Positions 51,120 through 64,000 of a DNA stretch of 64,000 bases are shown piece after piece. The translations under genes were made by a program, and so were the position numbers. The notes under the pieces are model-generated. The model searched no databases and was not told where the DNA came from. It was given only the letters and a program-made list of their open reading frames with translations. Source of the DNA: Atopsyche davidsoni (taxonomy: Eukaryota; Arthropoda; Insecta; Trichoptera; Hydrobiosidae); assembly GCA_022113835.1 (NCBI GenBank), contig JAILWY010000021.1, forward strand, positions 2,914,001 to 2,978,000, read 5' to 3'. Numbering within the stretch: position 1 is the first letter of the stretch; the number at the start of each line of letters is the position of its first letter.

Positions 51120-52685
51120 TTTAAACTATTAGCGCATTTTTAGGGTAATTAAAAAAAAATAACACCATAGTTTACTGCTGAAACTTTTCTCACCACTATT
51201 TTTTAAAAATAAGATGCTTTATTAAATTTCTGTTTGTTTGCATGGTCCGTTTTTTAAAAGACAATATTTTAGTACGAATTTTAAGCCACTGCTTCCAAAA
51301 ACGTTGTTTTATTTATGTGTAAAATATTTATGGTTAAAATAAACCCTAATCTAGTCACCAGTCAGCAGCAGAGAAGCAGCCAGAGAACACGCGTGTGAGT
51401 CATTTATACTTGCCTTCGTTCCTGAAAGTTAGGAACTTGAAGAACTAGTAGAGTATGACTACTTTCTAAGTGGCTTACTCGAAGAAATCGTTGCGAAGCT
51501 CTGAATAAGAACGTACATTCAACTAGTTGAGTCAACATAAATATATGCCATCCATATATGGTTTTGATAAAAGACTAAGACTTTCAAAAATGTTAGTTTA
51601 ATTTATTGTGTATACATAAATTTAAGCTAACATTTTTTTTTACAGTGGGTTTGGTTTACGTTATATATTGCAAAACATAATAATATATAGGTACAATATA
51701 AGACACTGTTAAAAAAAGGTTATTATAAATTTTAATTATGACTTAAATAATTTAAGGAAAGTAAATTATAAATCTGTATTTAAATACAAGATAACCTGGA
51801 ACTTTTCCATTATTTAATTAATCCTAATTTACAAGTCGGCCTAACATCAGCTTCGTTACGAGAGGCTCTGCGGCGGTATTCGGGGTTTTTTTTTAAAGTG
51901 AATATTTTAAATGAAAATACTTAAGGGCCGTCCCCTGACGTGGTATTGCTTTTTAATGCAGCTTTATAAGATACCCTTTGTTTGATATTAAGCCCAAGGA
52001 ATTTTAAAATGGAAACTCCCGAGAAATCGGTCCTTATTGTCAAACAATTAAGTATCGTACAGTCAAGTAAGCAAATTTATAAATAAAAATATTAGAACAA
52101 CGAAATTTTATAAGGACATGAACTCTTTTTATTTAATACAGCACTTAAACTATTATATAAATAATATTGTAAGGTTTGTCATATTATACAATATAAAGTA
52201 TAATTTTAGAGATTTTGATAAGGGTTGAACAGCAGGGGTATGAGATTTATAAGGAAATATCTAATAATAGAGCAATTAAAGTCTCATGTATGATATTTAT
52301 TCATAATTGTGCTACATTTACCATACTTGTTAAATCTTTAAAGAAGAAGTCTTAAATATGTTCATTAGACAAAATTGCTACTACTGTAATAAACATAATA
52401 TTCTTTAATATTATTTTTATTATATGTTCGTTTTAAATACAATAGATTTTATTTTAAATATATACTTAAACCGTATATATAATAAAAACGTATCATTTAA
52501 TAAAAAAAATATTCAGACACCATTTCGACAGCAAAACTGATGAAACGAATATTTTGATGGTTTTTAACGCATTTGGGTATGATTTTGAAACAGTCCTAGT
52601 TTTATATGTATTTAAGCAAATGTGATTGTTTGTTTGCACAAATTGAAACAAAATTTTTGTTTGAATATTTATCAAATGTCCCAAG
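51120..52685. other. A+T-rich non-coding stretch
   Basis: Only small patches (51355-51490 and 51835-51960) are richer in G+C. No gene or repeat supported. Confidence 0.5.
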
Positions 52686-52689
52686 AATA

Positions 52690-53000
52690 GAACAGCATCA
52701 CTCCAACTACTGATAGCAATCCTCGCGGTGGCGAACTGCGGGGGCCGGGCGAGTTTTTAATTTCCATCTCGACAGTCTCTCGGCATGAAATATGAAAGAC
52801 CATTATTAAAAAAGATTCCCAGATGAATATATGAATAATATTACTTAGTTGGCGGATGCATCCGAGCGGCTCTGCTCATTATTCCGGCTTTTTAAAATCC
52901 ATTTTCTTTGTTTACCTTGGCCGGGCGAGTCGCGCTCATCGGCCTGAAAAAAGTCTGGGATATGAAATAATTGGAGAGATTTTTCAAGTGATTTTATGTT
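52690..53000. promoter_or_regulatory. Complex island, possible regulatory element
   Basis: GGTGGCGAACTGCGGGGGCC, GGCCGGGCGAGTC and ATCCGAGCGGCTC. GCCGGGCGAG occurs twice (near 52745 and 52920) within 180 bp. No recognisable frame. Confidence 0.25.
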
Positions 53001-54335
53001 CATTAGCCGGATGGATCTCATTATAAAAATGCAGAATATTTTTTTAGAATTAACATGTACAAGAACAGCAAAGCAGTTGTGGCCATGCTTCGAAAAAAAA
53101 ATCACATACTAAAAAATACATGAGACGATGTGGTTTCTTGGGTCTTGAGCAGCTTAAAGTTTTCGGTGCCACAATGATTCGGTCTATAACGTTATTTGTA
53201 ATTTGGATATAAGATTTTGATTGTTATTTTTATATCAATCGTTCATGGTTTTTAAAATTATATATTCTAGAAATTTGTAGAAAATGTAAGTATTTTAATA
53301 TTGATCTGAAAAATTAAAATGTTTGAAAAAATATTAATGCATAACACTACATGAGAGATCCGAAACATTCAAGTGTGCAAATAATAATATAGCTAAGGAT
53401 ACAATAAATTACATTTTCTTACGATTGTCATTTTTTCTTATACATTTGCAGAAAATACAATTAAACCACTTCATACACGCGAATACATCTTTGAATGGTC
53501 GTTTGGTTGATACATTCGTTATGTTGACGTCTCATTAACTTGGATTTCGATTTCCGAGAAAAGCGTCAAGTATCTCAACTAGAAATGAAACTGCTCGTCT
53601 CGATTTTATAAAATTCTTCCTTCATAATAAGCAACCTAGCAAATCCATAGCTTTTGTCTGCGAAAGCATGAATAAACATTAATAGACTTTTATCGTTTTT
53701 TTTAAATAGTTTGCTGTTAAATTATTATACTCTGACTTGTTTTACAAAAGAGTCGTAATGGAATGTTAAGGACTGGCTAATTAACTAAATAACATTCAAT
53801 GCGTAGGTATATTGAATTCGTCCTTTTAAATGCGTATTTTTATCTCTTGGACCTAATCTCTTAACGGCCGAGTAAACGGTTATTTTGCAATTAAGAACAT
53901 TTGAATGGACCGTTTAAGTTAAAGAATAAAATCATACTAATGAAATTTTAAATCCATTATTTACTTGTAGCAATTTTTTTAGGCTTTTGGACTGCGTTGT
54001 TATAAACCGTTATTTTACCTTAATTTTTACCATAATTTTAAATATTTTTATAAATACCATATTGTCATGCCTTTTTTTTTCACATACAAAAAAAACCACT
54101 TAACACAATTCAAACCAAAATATATCTTTGTTTTAGTACATTATTTTTTTCTTGAAAATTTAATAAAAAGCTCATTACGCTAGAAGCCTCGGTCAGTCAA
54201 AGCTAAATAAATATTCACACAAGCTAATTTTTTTGTTGAAAAGACGGTGGTGGTAATCACTTTTAAGTATTTAACTGCAAGACAAAATGAAAAGTTTTAA
54301 TATCTTAATAGCGAAAACAATACACAAAGCGTTAT
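53001..54335. other. A+T-rich non-coding stretch
   Basis: Nothing recognised. Confidence 0.5.
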
Positions 54336-54339
54336 AAGT

Positions 54340-55080
54340 AGCTCGGCAACGCCCGAAAGCTTCATATTTAAGACTCGGTGGAGGGATTGGGGGGAGGGTG
54401 TCAGATATTTTGCCTTTTTGTAAATTTTATCACTTCCATAAAGGAGTCCTTCCCGAGTATAAAGCCTTCGCGGCACCTCTCTGATGAACTATGAATATTT
54501 GATGCTCTGCACCTGCCAAGGAGCTTCCGGAGTTCTCACTGCTCGAGATTCACCGGACGTAATTGACTTTTGGCAATTCACCGAGAAAATAATACTTAAG
54601 CTCACTACTACTTGTATCAATCGTTTGAGAGAAATAAGTTACCAGAATAGTGAATAATTGATTTGAAAATATATATTGGTTTTGGCTTAAATTTACTTTA
54701 TTTCGTAAACTTGTATACGGAGAGAAATGTAATTTGACGTATTTATTAACACAATTTAATATATCATATTTAAAATTATTTTAAATTTAAAAAATTAAAT
54801 TCAATTGAAATTTTGAATTAATTCATGTAAATAATTTAATTTTATTGTGCATACTGATCTCAAAGGTATTTCTTTGGTGTGAATTTTATTTATGTGATTA
54901 ATTTTGGTGGTCAGTAAATTGTAGTCAGTGGAATGAGGCCGATGAGTTTTCCTCTGTACACGCTTAGGTTTCTTCATCCCACTGGCCATCTTAAGGGATG
55001 CTAACTGAAAAACCCAGAACAACCCCCTGAGTGATGAAAGTTTTAACGCCCTCCGCGAGCTTTTTATTACGCGATGAAAA
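54340..55080. promoter_or_regulatory. Complex patches, possible regulatory
   Basis: 54340-54600 has GGTGGAGGGATTGGGGGGAG, TATAAAGCC (54458, no initiator at the right distance) and CTTCGCGGCACCTC. 54985-54993 is GCCATCTTA (YY1/PHO-like) in a second small patch ending near 55070. No gene. Confidence 0.25.
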
Positions 55081-57035
55081 TTGTCTGGAGATTCGTATGA
55101 AAAATATATGAGCCTTTCGCCTTTGCAAATATGATTTATGCCGGGTTTTGTTCGGTTTGCGTTTTGTTTAGAAAATGATTCACTTAAGCACTTAGTATAT
55201 GAATATTTATTGCAAACGAAGTATATTGTAAATCTTTTGAACTATAAAGCTTTTTTATAGTTAAAAAATAAAGAGCTTCAATATAGTAAACATGTTGAAA
55301 AAGAAACATATATGTGTAATTTACAGCTATATTTAATAATATACGCTCACATTAAAGAGGTTTTTTAAAGGCCTAAAAATCACATTCAGTTTGAACACCA
55401 AAAATGGAAATTATTCATCTGATTGGATTTTAAATAAAACAGTCGTTACTAAGAAAAAATAAAGAAACTAAATACTGAAAAGCTAGATGTTACAAAATCT
55501 ATGATTTGTAATAGAAATGTAGTAAAAATAATATGAACCGCTAATTATAAGTTGACAATACAATAAACGAAATAAGTAAATGTTCTACATAAGATAATTC
55601 TCGCAGATATTGTTAATAACTTTAATTTGAAAATATTTATATTATAAATACGGCCAAGGCAACACGTTAACATCTGTCTGTACACCATTTTTCTTGTTAA
55701 AATAAATCGTCTCGTATTTTCTATGTGAACGAAAAATCCATATTTTCCTGATGCATTTAATGGGGCTTTTTTCTTCAAAAAGAATATTCTACCAAAGGTG
55801 CAGCGCTCGTAAAAGAGACGATAAGTTTTGCACCGTCATATATTTATATGCTTACACTATAAAATAAAAAAGGTGGTTATATTTAACATTCATGCCTTCA
55901 GTTTATACACAGTATGCCACGTTTATCTACCCCTGATCTATTTGTCTGCTAAACCTTTACACGGCAGTACCCTTTTTTTAACCCCAAACGATTATTTCTG
56001 AGTTTATTTTATGCCTCGTCCCGTATTTCTCACATAAATAATATATAGATCTAAATCGGTTTATTTCTCTATGAAACAATTTATTTTAGAAAAATATCTT
56101 AGTTTTAAATGGCTGATTTATAAAAGAGTACTTATTTTATCATTACTTCAAAGATGAAAAAAAAAAAAGTGAGGTATAATGGAACGGTGGCGTTAGTATA
56201 CCAAAGTTTACGAAGTACTTTACAAAAGTAATTATTTATGAAAAAACTTGACAGTAGATTCTACAACATATCATAAAGTAAAATCAAGTCTTTTTCCCAA
56301 AGGCTCGGAATATTCCTTCATATCTAAAAGAATATTGAAGTTATGTTTGGTGTATTCTCATAAATTAACCACTTAAAAGTTAAAGATGATTTAAGTTAAT
56401 TAATTTAACACAGTAAAATATTATCATGGGAATTTTGGAAGATTACTAATCGAGTTCCTTGGAACAAGATATTTTACGAAAGTGAAACTTTTTTTATACT
56501 TATAGCTCTCTTTCACAACTTGTTTTATTTAATCGGGAAAATAAAAAAAATATATATTTCTTATTCCAGGTAATTTTAGTTTTATTTGGAATATTTTTTT
56601 ACCACCTTATGCTACATGCAGAAGAACGTTCTTTAAAAAATGTTTTTTTTTTTGTTGTATGAAATAAAAAGTTTTTGTGATTGTTGGCAAAGAATATATA
56701 TTTTTATATGCAGCAATTTCAGAAAAATCAGGGAGCACAAAGCTTAAAGGTGCACTTGTAATAAAGAAACCTGCTAAAATTCCTATTTATTTTTACTGTT
56801 GAGGGTATATACAAGTTACTTATATTTAAACTTTAAATACTCAAAGCAAAAAAAATTACTAACAGTTAAAAAATTGCGCTTTTTAGATTCAATAAATATT
56901 TATTTTAAATCATATCTTTTCTAAAAATAATAATAAAACATGGAGTGATACACAATAAACACAACTTATATTAATATCCTTTATAATCTTAGGCAAATCT
57001 TACAATTAAAATTAGTACAATGTTAAGCCCAGGAT
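55081..57035. other. A+T-rich non-coding stretch
   Basis: Nothing supported. Homopolymer A runs (for example 56157-56168) only. Confidence 0.5.
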
Positions 57036-57039
57036 ATAC

Positions 57040-57310
57040 AATTACCGGCATTACCCCGATGTGTTTCAACGCCAGGCTCTGAGCTGTCATACGTACTTGT
57101 CATAAACCCCTTATTCCAGGTAAAACTACTGTGGCATTATTATTAGTAAGACGGAATGAGGCTTTGTGGTGACCGTGATAAGGGTAGGTAGTTATTTATC
57201 GTTCGGAGATATAAATCTCGGCAAGTTTGCGAAACCTCTAGGGGTTGGATCCGTGACCTTGTGAAGGTTCGAAAAGCCTCACCACTATAAGTATACAGTG
57301 TGTTTGAAAA
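57040..57310. promoter_or_regulatory. Complex island with nuclear-receptor-like site
   Basis: TGACCTTG (57254-57261) is the complement of CAAGGTCA, the FTZ-F1/ERR type monomer site, and overlaps the inverted repeat ACCTT-GTG-AAGGT (57256-57268). GAGAT-ATAA-ATCTC lies upstream. No coding potential. Confidence 0.28.
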
Positions 57311-60300
57311 TTCAGATACTACTGAAAATTGAAAATTGAAGTTTTAAATTGCATTTTAAAAAACACGTAATTTAATTGGTTTTGCGTAAAGACAGATCAT
57401 TCAAATAGCTAAAATAAATTAATGCTTACACTTTCAATACAATAGTTTCAAGTCGTGAATAAAAACGTACAACTCAGGTTTGTTTTTTTCGTCTCTTAAA
57501 ACTATCGGATGAAATATAAAAATCATCATAGTCTAGCATACTCGGTGTGCTTATACATTCAAAAAGCTCTTGGAGCTATATAGAAAAGCTACAGAGTGCC
57601 GATTCTTAAGCTGTTTGGAAGTCTTAAGTGTAACCTTGAGATGGATCAAAGGTTCTCGCACGGGAATACTGTCTCTATTTAAAGCCATCGTGTGTGAGTA
57701 ACTATAAATCTTATTTAACATCCCCTTGCGTTCTTGGGTGCTAAAATGTAGGCTTTGGCCGCAGAATTGAAAAGCTGGGTTCATCGCCTGTCAGCGGAAT
57801 TCTGATATATGTTGTAATATATTTATGTTGTGCCATGGAAAAGCATTAATGACCTCACACACTGCCCGATCAAAGCCACAGGAGCAAGTTAATTAGACTA
57901 AATAGCGCAAATATTTCCAACTAGAAAGTAAATACAAGTTTTACCAGTCTTTAAGATTATGAAATTTATCTTTTATAAACAATATTCTATTTAATAAACA
58001 ATTAATCAGTACGCAAAATATTTGAACAAACACCTAGAAAAAAATCTCTAGGTTTAGAACGTACTTAGAATAAAATAATTGGTATGATCTGGAAATGACA
58101 CAAAAGATAAGTAGTAAAGATAATAATTTTGATACGACCGACAAACATAAAAACTAACTTGAAAAAATCATTTACATTTAAGTATCAAAGTCAGATCAGA
58201 GCCTTAATTAATCGTATGTTTTTAGGAATTCATATTTAAGTTACTCCTATTTATGTTTCGTAATTTTTACCTTATGAGATATCCATGGTCGTCATCTGTT
58301 ATAATACAATAAATACTTCATGTGTCGTGATGGCTCAAAAGGCAAAAAGATTTTTAAAAAGTGTTGTGACTCACGCATTAGAAATATCCGAGTGTTTTTT
58401 TTTTTTTTGTAAATTGTTGGAAATGTTGCCAAAAATAAAATAAAAATGTCAGAAAAAGAGTTATTATGAAGAAATATATACAATATGGTTATGAACGCTT
58501 TCAAGACTTGGAAAGCTTACCTAAAACTGTCACTCTGGTGTTACCATATATCAAATGTGCGCAGTAATTTAATATTTTTAGCAACATAAATTAAAACAAA
58601 AGTCTACTGATGATGTATTACGATACAAAATGTGCTTTATAATATAAATAATACATATTTTTAAAATTATAAATATGAACTCTTAAGCAGTGCAAAGATT
58701 TTTTTTAGTATAAAATTAAACTTCTGTATTCATGTCGATCTAATAGTTTTTAAATTAATTGCTGAAATATTTAAAAAAAAATTATTTGTAATGTTGAGGC
58801 ATGTAAAATTATTTATATACTTAATTAAAACGGCCCAAGACAAATGTGCAAAACTATTAATTTGGCCTTTTCAACCTACAATATATGGTTAACATTTTTT
58901 TTCTGTTACAGTAAAAATGTTTTAAATTCGTTGTTTTGCATTCTCAAAAAAAAATGTTTATTTCAGTATTCATAAGTATTCTTGTAATATAAATAAAATT
59001 TTCGAAGTGCGTTACTCCGCCGTCAACATTTTATTCGCTTCCTTTTATATAAAGGAAAATAAATACTTTTGAAAAAGGCTTTTCAACAGGGTTGTGTATT
59101 TTCACTCAACATGAAATAACATAAATATATATATATATATATATGTATTTTGTATTCGTATAGAAACCCCGCATTCAAAAAGAATAATAAATGAAAAAAA
59201 ACCGCAGGAAAAAATATTTTTGTTGAATTACTCGAGAACAATTCATAAAGTTACATGGGATGCATAAAAAACCCATTATTTTTCTCAAATTAATAGAAAA
59301 TATTTCAAAACAAATAATTTCTTATTTTGACAAACATACAAGTAGATGAAATAAAATTACAAATATACATTTTGTTCTAAAATAAAACCCTTCACGAGTA
59401 ATTATTTTACAAGGAAAAACATACAAATAGTTAGACCAGAATAAAGTTAAATACATACATTATAATAAACTAAACAGTGGAAGTATTCTAGCCGTATTCA
59501 AGTTTTTAATTCTTACATTGTCTAAATTTTTTAACTATAGAGTTTTGAATATTTTAATGCTTAGCTTACTTCATAGAGTCTAATAAAGTAAATAGTCTGC
59601 AGTACTTTGTGAGATTATATAACTTTGCAAAAAAAAAACTCTTCATTTCCTATAAGTAATATGATATCAAAGATGCGAGGCGAATCAATTTATATTTACA
59701 TTGCAATCAAATCATATATTGAGAGATTGAAAATAAATAATAAACTAAACGTAAGACCCTTCTCAATAAAGGGTCAATAAGGCAAGACACAAGCATGAGG
59801 CAACTAGAAGCAGCCGTCGTGGGGGCGCATTGTTTGCTTCTTATATAAAATATTCATGGGATTCTTCATAATGTGCTTTTGTCTGGCTTGTTTAGGTTAA
59901 TAAGAAAATTTTGAATAATTTTGCCATCGCCGTTGGCTTATTGAACGGTAAATCTGGACGCAGAAAACATTTTCGCTTCTAGGATGTCTTATTACTGTGA
60001 TTCAGAGAATACGCTCTTGAAAATAATAAAAGTTTAACCACAAAATACTTTCTCAAAAAAAAATATCATTACGTGGAGAGACATTAGGCTCGATATGATT
60101 GATTATTTGGAATTTTTTTTTTTTTTTACATAAGTTCAAAAATTATATAAGTAATTGAAAACACAGTATTTAAATGCACGTAAACGAATAAATAAATCAT
60201 TCGTCTTTATCGCTTTTCGCGGCAGTAATAACCGCTTCAAAAAACATTGCGTGTACAAGAAGAAATTACTCATAAAAAAATAATATTTATTATATATTTA

Positions 60301-61375
60301 TAAACAAACTCATACACATAAAAAAACACTTAAGTGATTATATCAATATATTTAATAAAATGGAATTTATGTCGTTTTCATAGTGTGAAAATTTTTTCAT
60401 GGTACAGATCATAAATCACATTTTTTCTGATAAACTATCTTTCAATACTCAACACCGCGGCTAAGCACATAAATACGAGTCTCCGAGATATGCGAAAAGC
60501 TTCATATATTACTTCGAAAGAAACAAAAATACAACATTCAAAAAATATTACTTCTGTTTTTGTAAGCCTCTAATCTCTGAAAAAAGCTCACTCTTCCATA
60601 GGGTGTGTGCGGAACCTAAACGAAGAGGAGGAAGTCTCCTGTTTTTTTTCCCTTTCTTTCTATTTATAGAGAGAATCTTGACCCGACACCTTTTTTGCTT
60701 TTCTTATATTTTCGCGAATAGAGTACATAACGAACCGACGAATTGCGTCCACGGCCTCTTTACATACCTTTATTATTTATTATTATGCATTTTTTTTTAC
60801 AAAAATCTATTATTTAATTTTGTCATGATATCAGGTTTTTGGTAACAACGATAAATCACTTGTTATAAATTCTCTTTCTCTTTGTAATTATTTTGTGATT
60901 GATTTACATTGTTTTGAGACAACTCTCATGAGGATTAATTAAACACAAGTTGGCAAAGTTTTTCTTAGTTTGAAAGTTATTTTAAAAGAAATTATACACG
61001 AAAAAAAATAATTAGCTGTAGCACTCATAAAATTGAGTGGTACTGGACGAGGCGTATATTTAGAGATAGGAAAAAAATTAAAAGAGTGATCTCCAATTTA
61101 AAACTAAGTGGATAGTACGATGAACTTTTGGGTTATTAATGTTGGATATCGAGCGGACCGAGTAGCGGATAACTGTAAAAATAGAAGGATCCATCTCAGC
61201 GCAATAAATCTAAACCAACAGAAAGACAACGCAATTAAAGGGATTAATTAATCCTTTCGTTTAAAATAATTCAACTAATTCTGTGTTTCAGAAGGCTCCA
61301 ATTTTTTACTTCCTCCTTTTTAACTATGTAATTTCGTCCTAAACAAATTAAAACGATCCATCTCAATTGCAAATT
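57311..61375. other. Long A+T-rich stretch
   Basis: No gene. Minor patches: 57650-57900, 59750-59960 (with TTGCCATCGCCG at 59921-59932) and 60570-60760. A (TA)n run lies at 59126-59144. Confidence 0.5.
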
Positions 61376-61379
61376 CATT

Positions 61380-62520
61380 AAATTAAGATCCCGACCAATG
61401 ATAACTTTCATTTTAATTAAAGCAGAGCTAAGTCTTATTTTTAATGCGGATCTGACAAGGAAGTCTGGTCCTTAAGGCGCGGTTGCTAGGGGGCAGATTA
61501 GCTTGCGATAAAAATGAATTTAAGCCGATCAATCACCGTTTCTAGCCTGAAGCCTTAACCGCCTGTTGGAATAATTACAAAAATGCATACAATTGGAATC
61601 TAAAGAATCTGAAATACCTATCTTGTAAAAATAATTGAGTTATAGATTGACGAAAAACGTATAAATCCTATTTAATACAATCCAAAGAAAAAAACGCTAA
61701 TGCATTATTTACATGCATAAAAAATATTTAAAAATGTTAATTTATTTATTTTAAACATAACGGGTAATAAAAATACTTTTGAGGTGATTTTTTAAGAAAT
61801 CTGTTAAAAAGTACAGCTTCTGATAAATTCTCAAAATTAAATAAAATATTTTGGCCGACGAGCATTTGCAATTTAGACCCACTGAAAATAAAAGCGATTT
61901 TGTTGACTTCTAGCCTTTTGGCCAAAAATATTCGTCATAGTTAAATCGAATAAAAGAGAACAAGTAAGCATACTTACCGTAGCCATATTAAGCATATTTA
62001 AATGAAGTTATAAAAGTGAGTTCAGCGCAATGCAGGTATGAATTAATATGAAGTATTTTGGTATGACGGCATGAGTTTTGAAACAGGGTCTATAAAATTA
62101 AGCTTTAGAAATTTCGCCATCACGAGGGCAATCTCGATTCCCGATCGCAGTCCGCTGTTGTGGCGCTATTCTAATTTCACTCTGTAGAATTATTGCATAT
62201 GTCGCATTCAATATCCGTTTATCGAAATGAGATTTCTGGTCTATTGCTTTTGTTCGGCGGGTTTAGCGGATCGAACTTCCCAGCGAAATAAAAATCCGAA
62301 TACCGTGCGCCGATGCCATACGAAAACTCCAAACGAATTCACATACAGGCTTCATTTAAATTTGCGACGGATTTTTATCACATTTTGAATATTGATTACA
62401 TACACGTATCATATATCTTATTATATTTTCAGAGGGAATCGTTCTGCATAACTCTCTCAAAAAGTGGAGACCATACGCGAGGTTTTTTGCATGGTCAACT
62501 TTTGACTCAAGAGTAACCGC
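61380..62520. promoter_or_regulatory. Complex patches, possible regulatory
   Basis: 61380-61570 has ATTTTAATTAAAGC, GCGCGGTTGCTAGGGGGC and AATCACCGTTTC. 62090-62310 has CGCCATCACGAGGG (PHO-like GCCAT), CGATTCCCGATCG and GTTCGGCGGG. Between them is A+T-rich DNA. A 67-codon plus frame at 62313-62516 shows no domain. Confidence 0.25.
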
Positions 62521-63555
62521 TTCATCGATATTAAAGCATAAATATTTTTGATTTAGATACAGTAGCGAATAGCGTGTTTGTAGGTTTTAGCAGCAGCTAT
62601 GATTAATTGAAATATAAGCGTCAGAAGATACGAAACACAACACCCAAAAAAATAAGATTAAACCGATAAGGTCCTAATAATACGTGAAGAAAACAAAAAT
62701 TCATTGAATTTAAAATTGTAGTAAAATACAATATAGTATTAAATCTAAAATACTAACTATCAATAATAATAATTATAATTTCAGAATTCATTCATTTCTA
62801 ACGCATTGATAACGTTGAAATGGTACAGCTTTTTTTTTCTTCATAAGATGTTGTTTTATTCCTTGCTTGTTTACTCTAACAGAAATGATACTTTACAGTC
62901 CCTCAGAATAAAAAAAAATACAGAGGCTGGTTATTTTTTCCCTAATGTATTGGCTTTACGCGACGCGTGTGAATTCTCGTATGAAACGTTTTTCCCTTTT
63001 TTCAAAATACAGATAATATTTAATACTCGAAGATAATTATTAAATAGTGTTTTACAGCGTTCATTTGTAAACTTACTAAAAAAATACGATGTCCTTCAGA
63101 CTAAAAATATTAGAATTGAAAAAATATCCAAGGAACTAGCACTACATTAAAACATACCCACTGACAAATAAAACGTTAGAAATACTTTTTATATAACATG
63201 TTTGTGACTACTGTTATTCGTGTTTGACATCTTTTTTTATAAAAAAGTAATTTCAGTAACATTACAAGAGTGAAATTTATTTATCTGCGTACTGAAAACA
63301 AAGGGAAAATCACTGCCTTCAACTACATAAATTTTATATGACTTATGAAACTTACGTCATGTGAAAAAAATTGAAATTTCATAATATGTATTATTTTTAT
63401 AAATAATTTTTCTCACATTATATTTCTGTTTATTTACTTCCAATTGGCAGAATTTTCCTATAAACACTCTTTTCAGGCTTCCACAAGCTCACCTCGCTTC
63501 GTCTAAAAAACAAACCATTATTCTACATAAAATAACAAAAAATAAAACTGGAACA

Positions 63556-63684
63556 ATGATATCGAAATACGAGCAATCCATCAAAGCTCCAGATGAAGTG
63601 CAAGTAGGGCCGAAGGAGGAGGAGGAGATGACGTATACATCCGGGGAGCAGAAAAAAGAAGTGGCCTACTTTGTCTCTGGTTGA
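63556..63684 (+). CDS. Small open frame, 42 codons, unknown
   Basis: Starts at ATG in a fair context (GGAACAATGAT). It encodes a hydrophilic peptide: MISKYEQSIKAPDEVQ, four consecutive Glu from GAG codons, then EVAYFVSG before TGA. Codon variety is better than in the surrounding chance frames and the flanks are A+T-rich, but there is no promoter, splice signal or known relative. GAG repeats alone could produce it. Confidence 0.15.
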   Translation: MISKYEQSIKAPDEVQVGPKEEEEMTYTSGEQKKEVAYFVSG

Positions 63685-63896
63685 CAAGGTTTATTTCATT
63701 CTCCTCTATGGCCCAGTTCTTCCGAGCATAATACATAGCCGCAGCGAGAAGTAATGGGCTTTACATGAGGGGGAGACGCACGGGTATGACAAATTTAGGA
63801 ATAGTTGAGCCGAGCGTATGGTGGGGGAGGGAGATATTTCATTTGATGGGGATAAATAATAAATAAGACTGTAATGTTTTGAAATACACGTTGAAA

Positions 63897-64000
63897 TATT
63901 TTTGAGTAAAATACTTGATTGATTTTCCACGTGTTCGTTTTTATTTGTGACCGGTTTCGCCAACCTTTCACGTTGGCATTATCAAACAGAGTGAGATTTT
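63897..64000. repeat. Inverted-repeat element, family 2, copy 3 (cut by window end)
   Basis: Begins AATATTTTTGAGTAAAATAC and continues through GTGACCGGTTTCGCCAACC and CACGTTGGCATTATCAAA, closely matching the left half and core of the 47695 copy. The right arm lies beyond position 64000. Confidence 0.85.

Noticed and set aside
54458..54490. TATAAAGCC as a core promoter
   Set aside because: No initiator at the right distance on the plus strand.

Overview
This window looks like intergenic or intronic DNA from an arthropod, most likely an insect. It is strongly A+T-rich, and every long reading frame but those of one transposon is short and unlike a known protein. There are no bacterial-type operons or ribosome binding sites. 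Insect-type signs are a short AACCT (TTAGG telomere-like) run at 34221-34235, a hAT-like DNA transposon relic of a family I recognise from arthropod genomes, and several families of inverted-repeat elements. I could not identify one intact host protein-coding gene. The species cannot be named from the sequence.

Layout. 1-5700 is A+T-rich with a possible TATA/initiator promoter and short first exon (1372-1465), a G+C-richer island (2340-2790) and a 51-bp minisatellite (3374-3526). 5746-5985 holds the first tRNA-like fold-back element. 6540-9780 has several islands, one with CACGTG E-boxes, CCAAT, TATA and initiator-like motifs. 12400-17900 is the densest cluster of complex, G+C-richer islands. 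It also holds a dispersed repeat and two weak coding-exon candidates. 17900-27400 is mostly featureless apart from a few islands. 27480-28150 is an island followed by a fold-back element with a near-perfect 11-bp target duplication. 31060-31425 is a degraded protein-like segment of unknown family. 33786-34360 is a nest of repeats, including a 75-nt tRNA-like sequence. 34440-38120 is another run of islands.

38640-40841 is the best-supported feature: a 2.2-kb hAT-like transposon with perfect 14-bp terminal inverted repeats, an identical 8-bp target duplication (ATATACAT) on each side, and a minus-strand transposase broken by stops and frameshifts. It sits against a 135-bp (TA)n microsatellite. 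44900-45500 is a G+C-rich island with the best core promoter in the window: TATAAAAG exactly 30 bp upstream of an initiator-like TCATTA. 47695-48896 has two more inverted-repeat elements. 49000-63800 is A+T-rich with scattered islands, and the right edge cuts through another inverted-repeat copy.

How the parts may fit together (inference): long A+T-rich stretches dotted with complex islands rich in GCCAT/ATGGCGGC (PHO/YY1-type), E-box and homeodomain-like words are what the regulatory neighbourhood of a developmental gene looks like, with short promoter exons inside the window and the coding exons outside. Conservation and RNA data would be needed to establish this. The most unusual observations are (i) a fold-back element family whose arms contain halves of a tRNA-like sequence, with one copy keeping a complete 75-nt tRNA-like unit, and (ii) a second inverted-repeat family, plus a separate hairpin, whose cores resemble degenerate hammerhead-ribozyme motifs.
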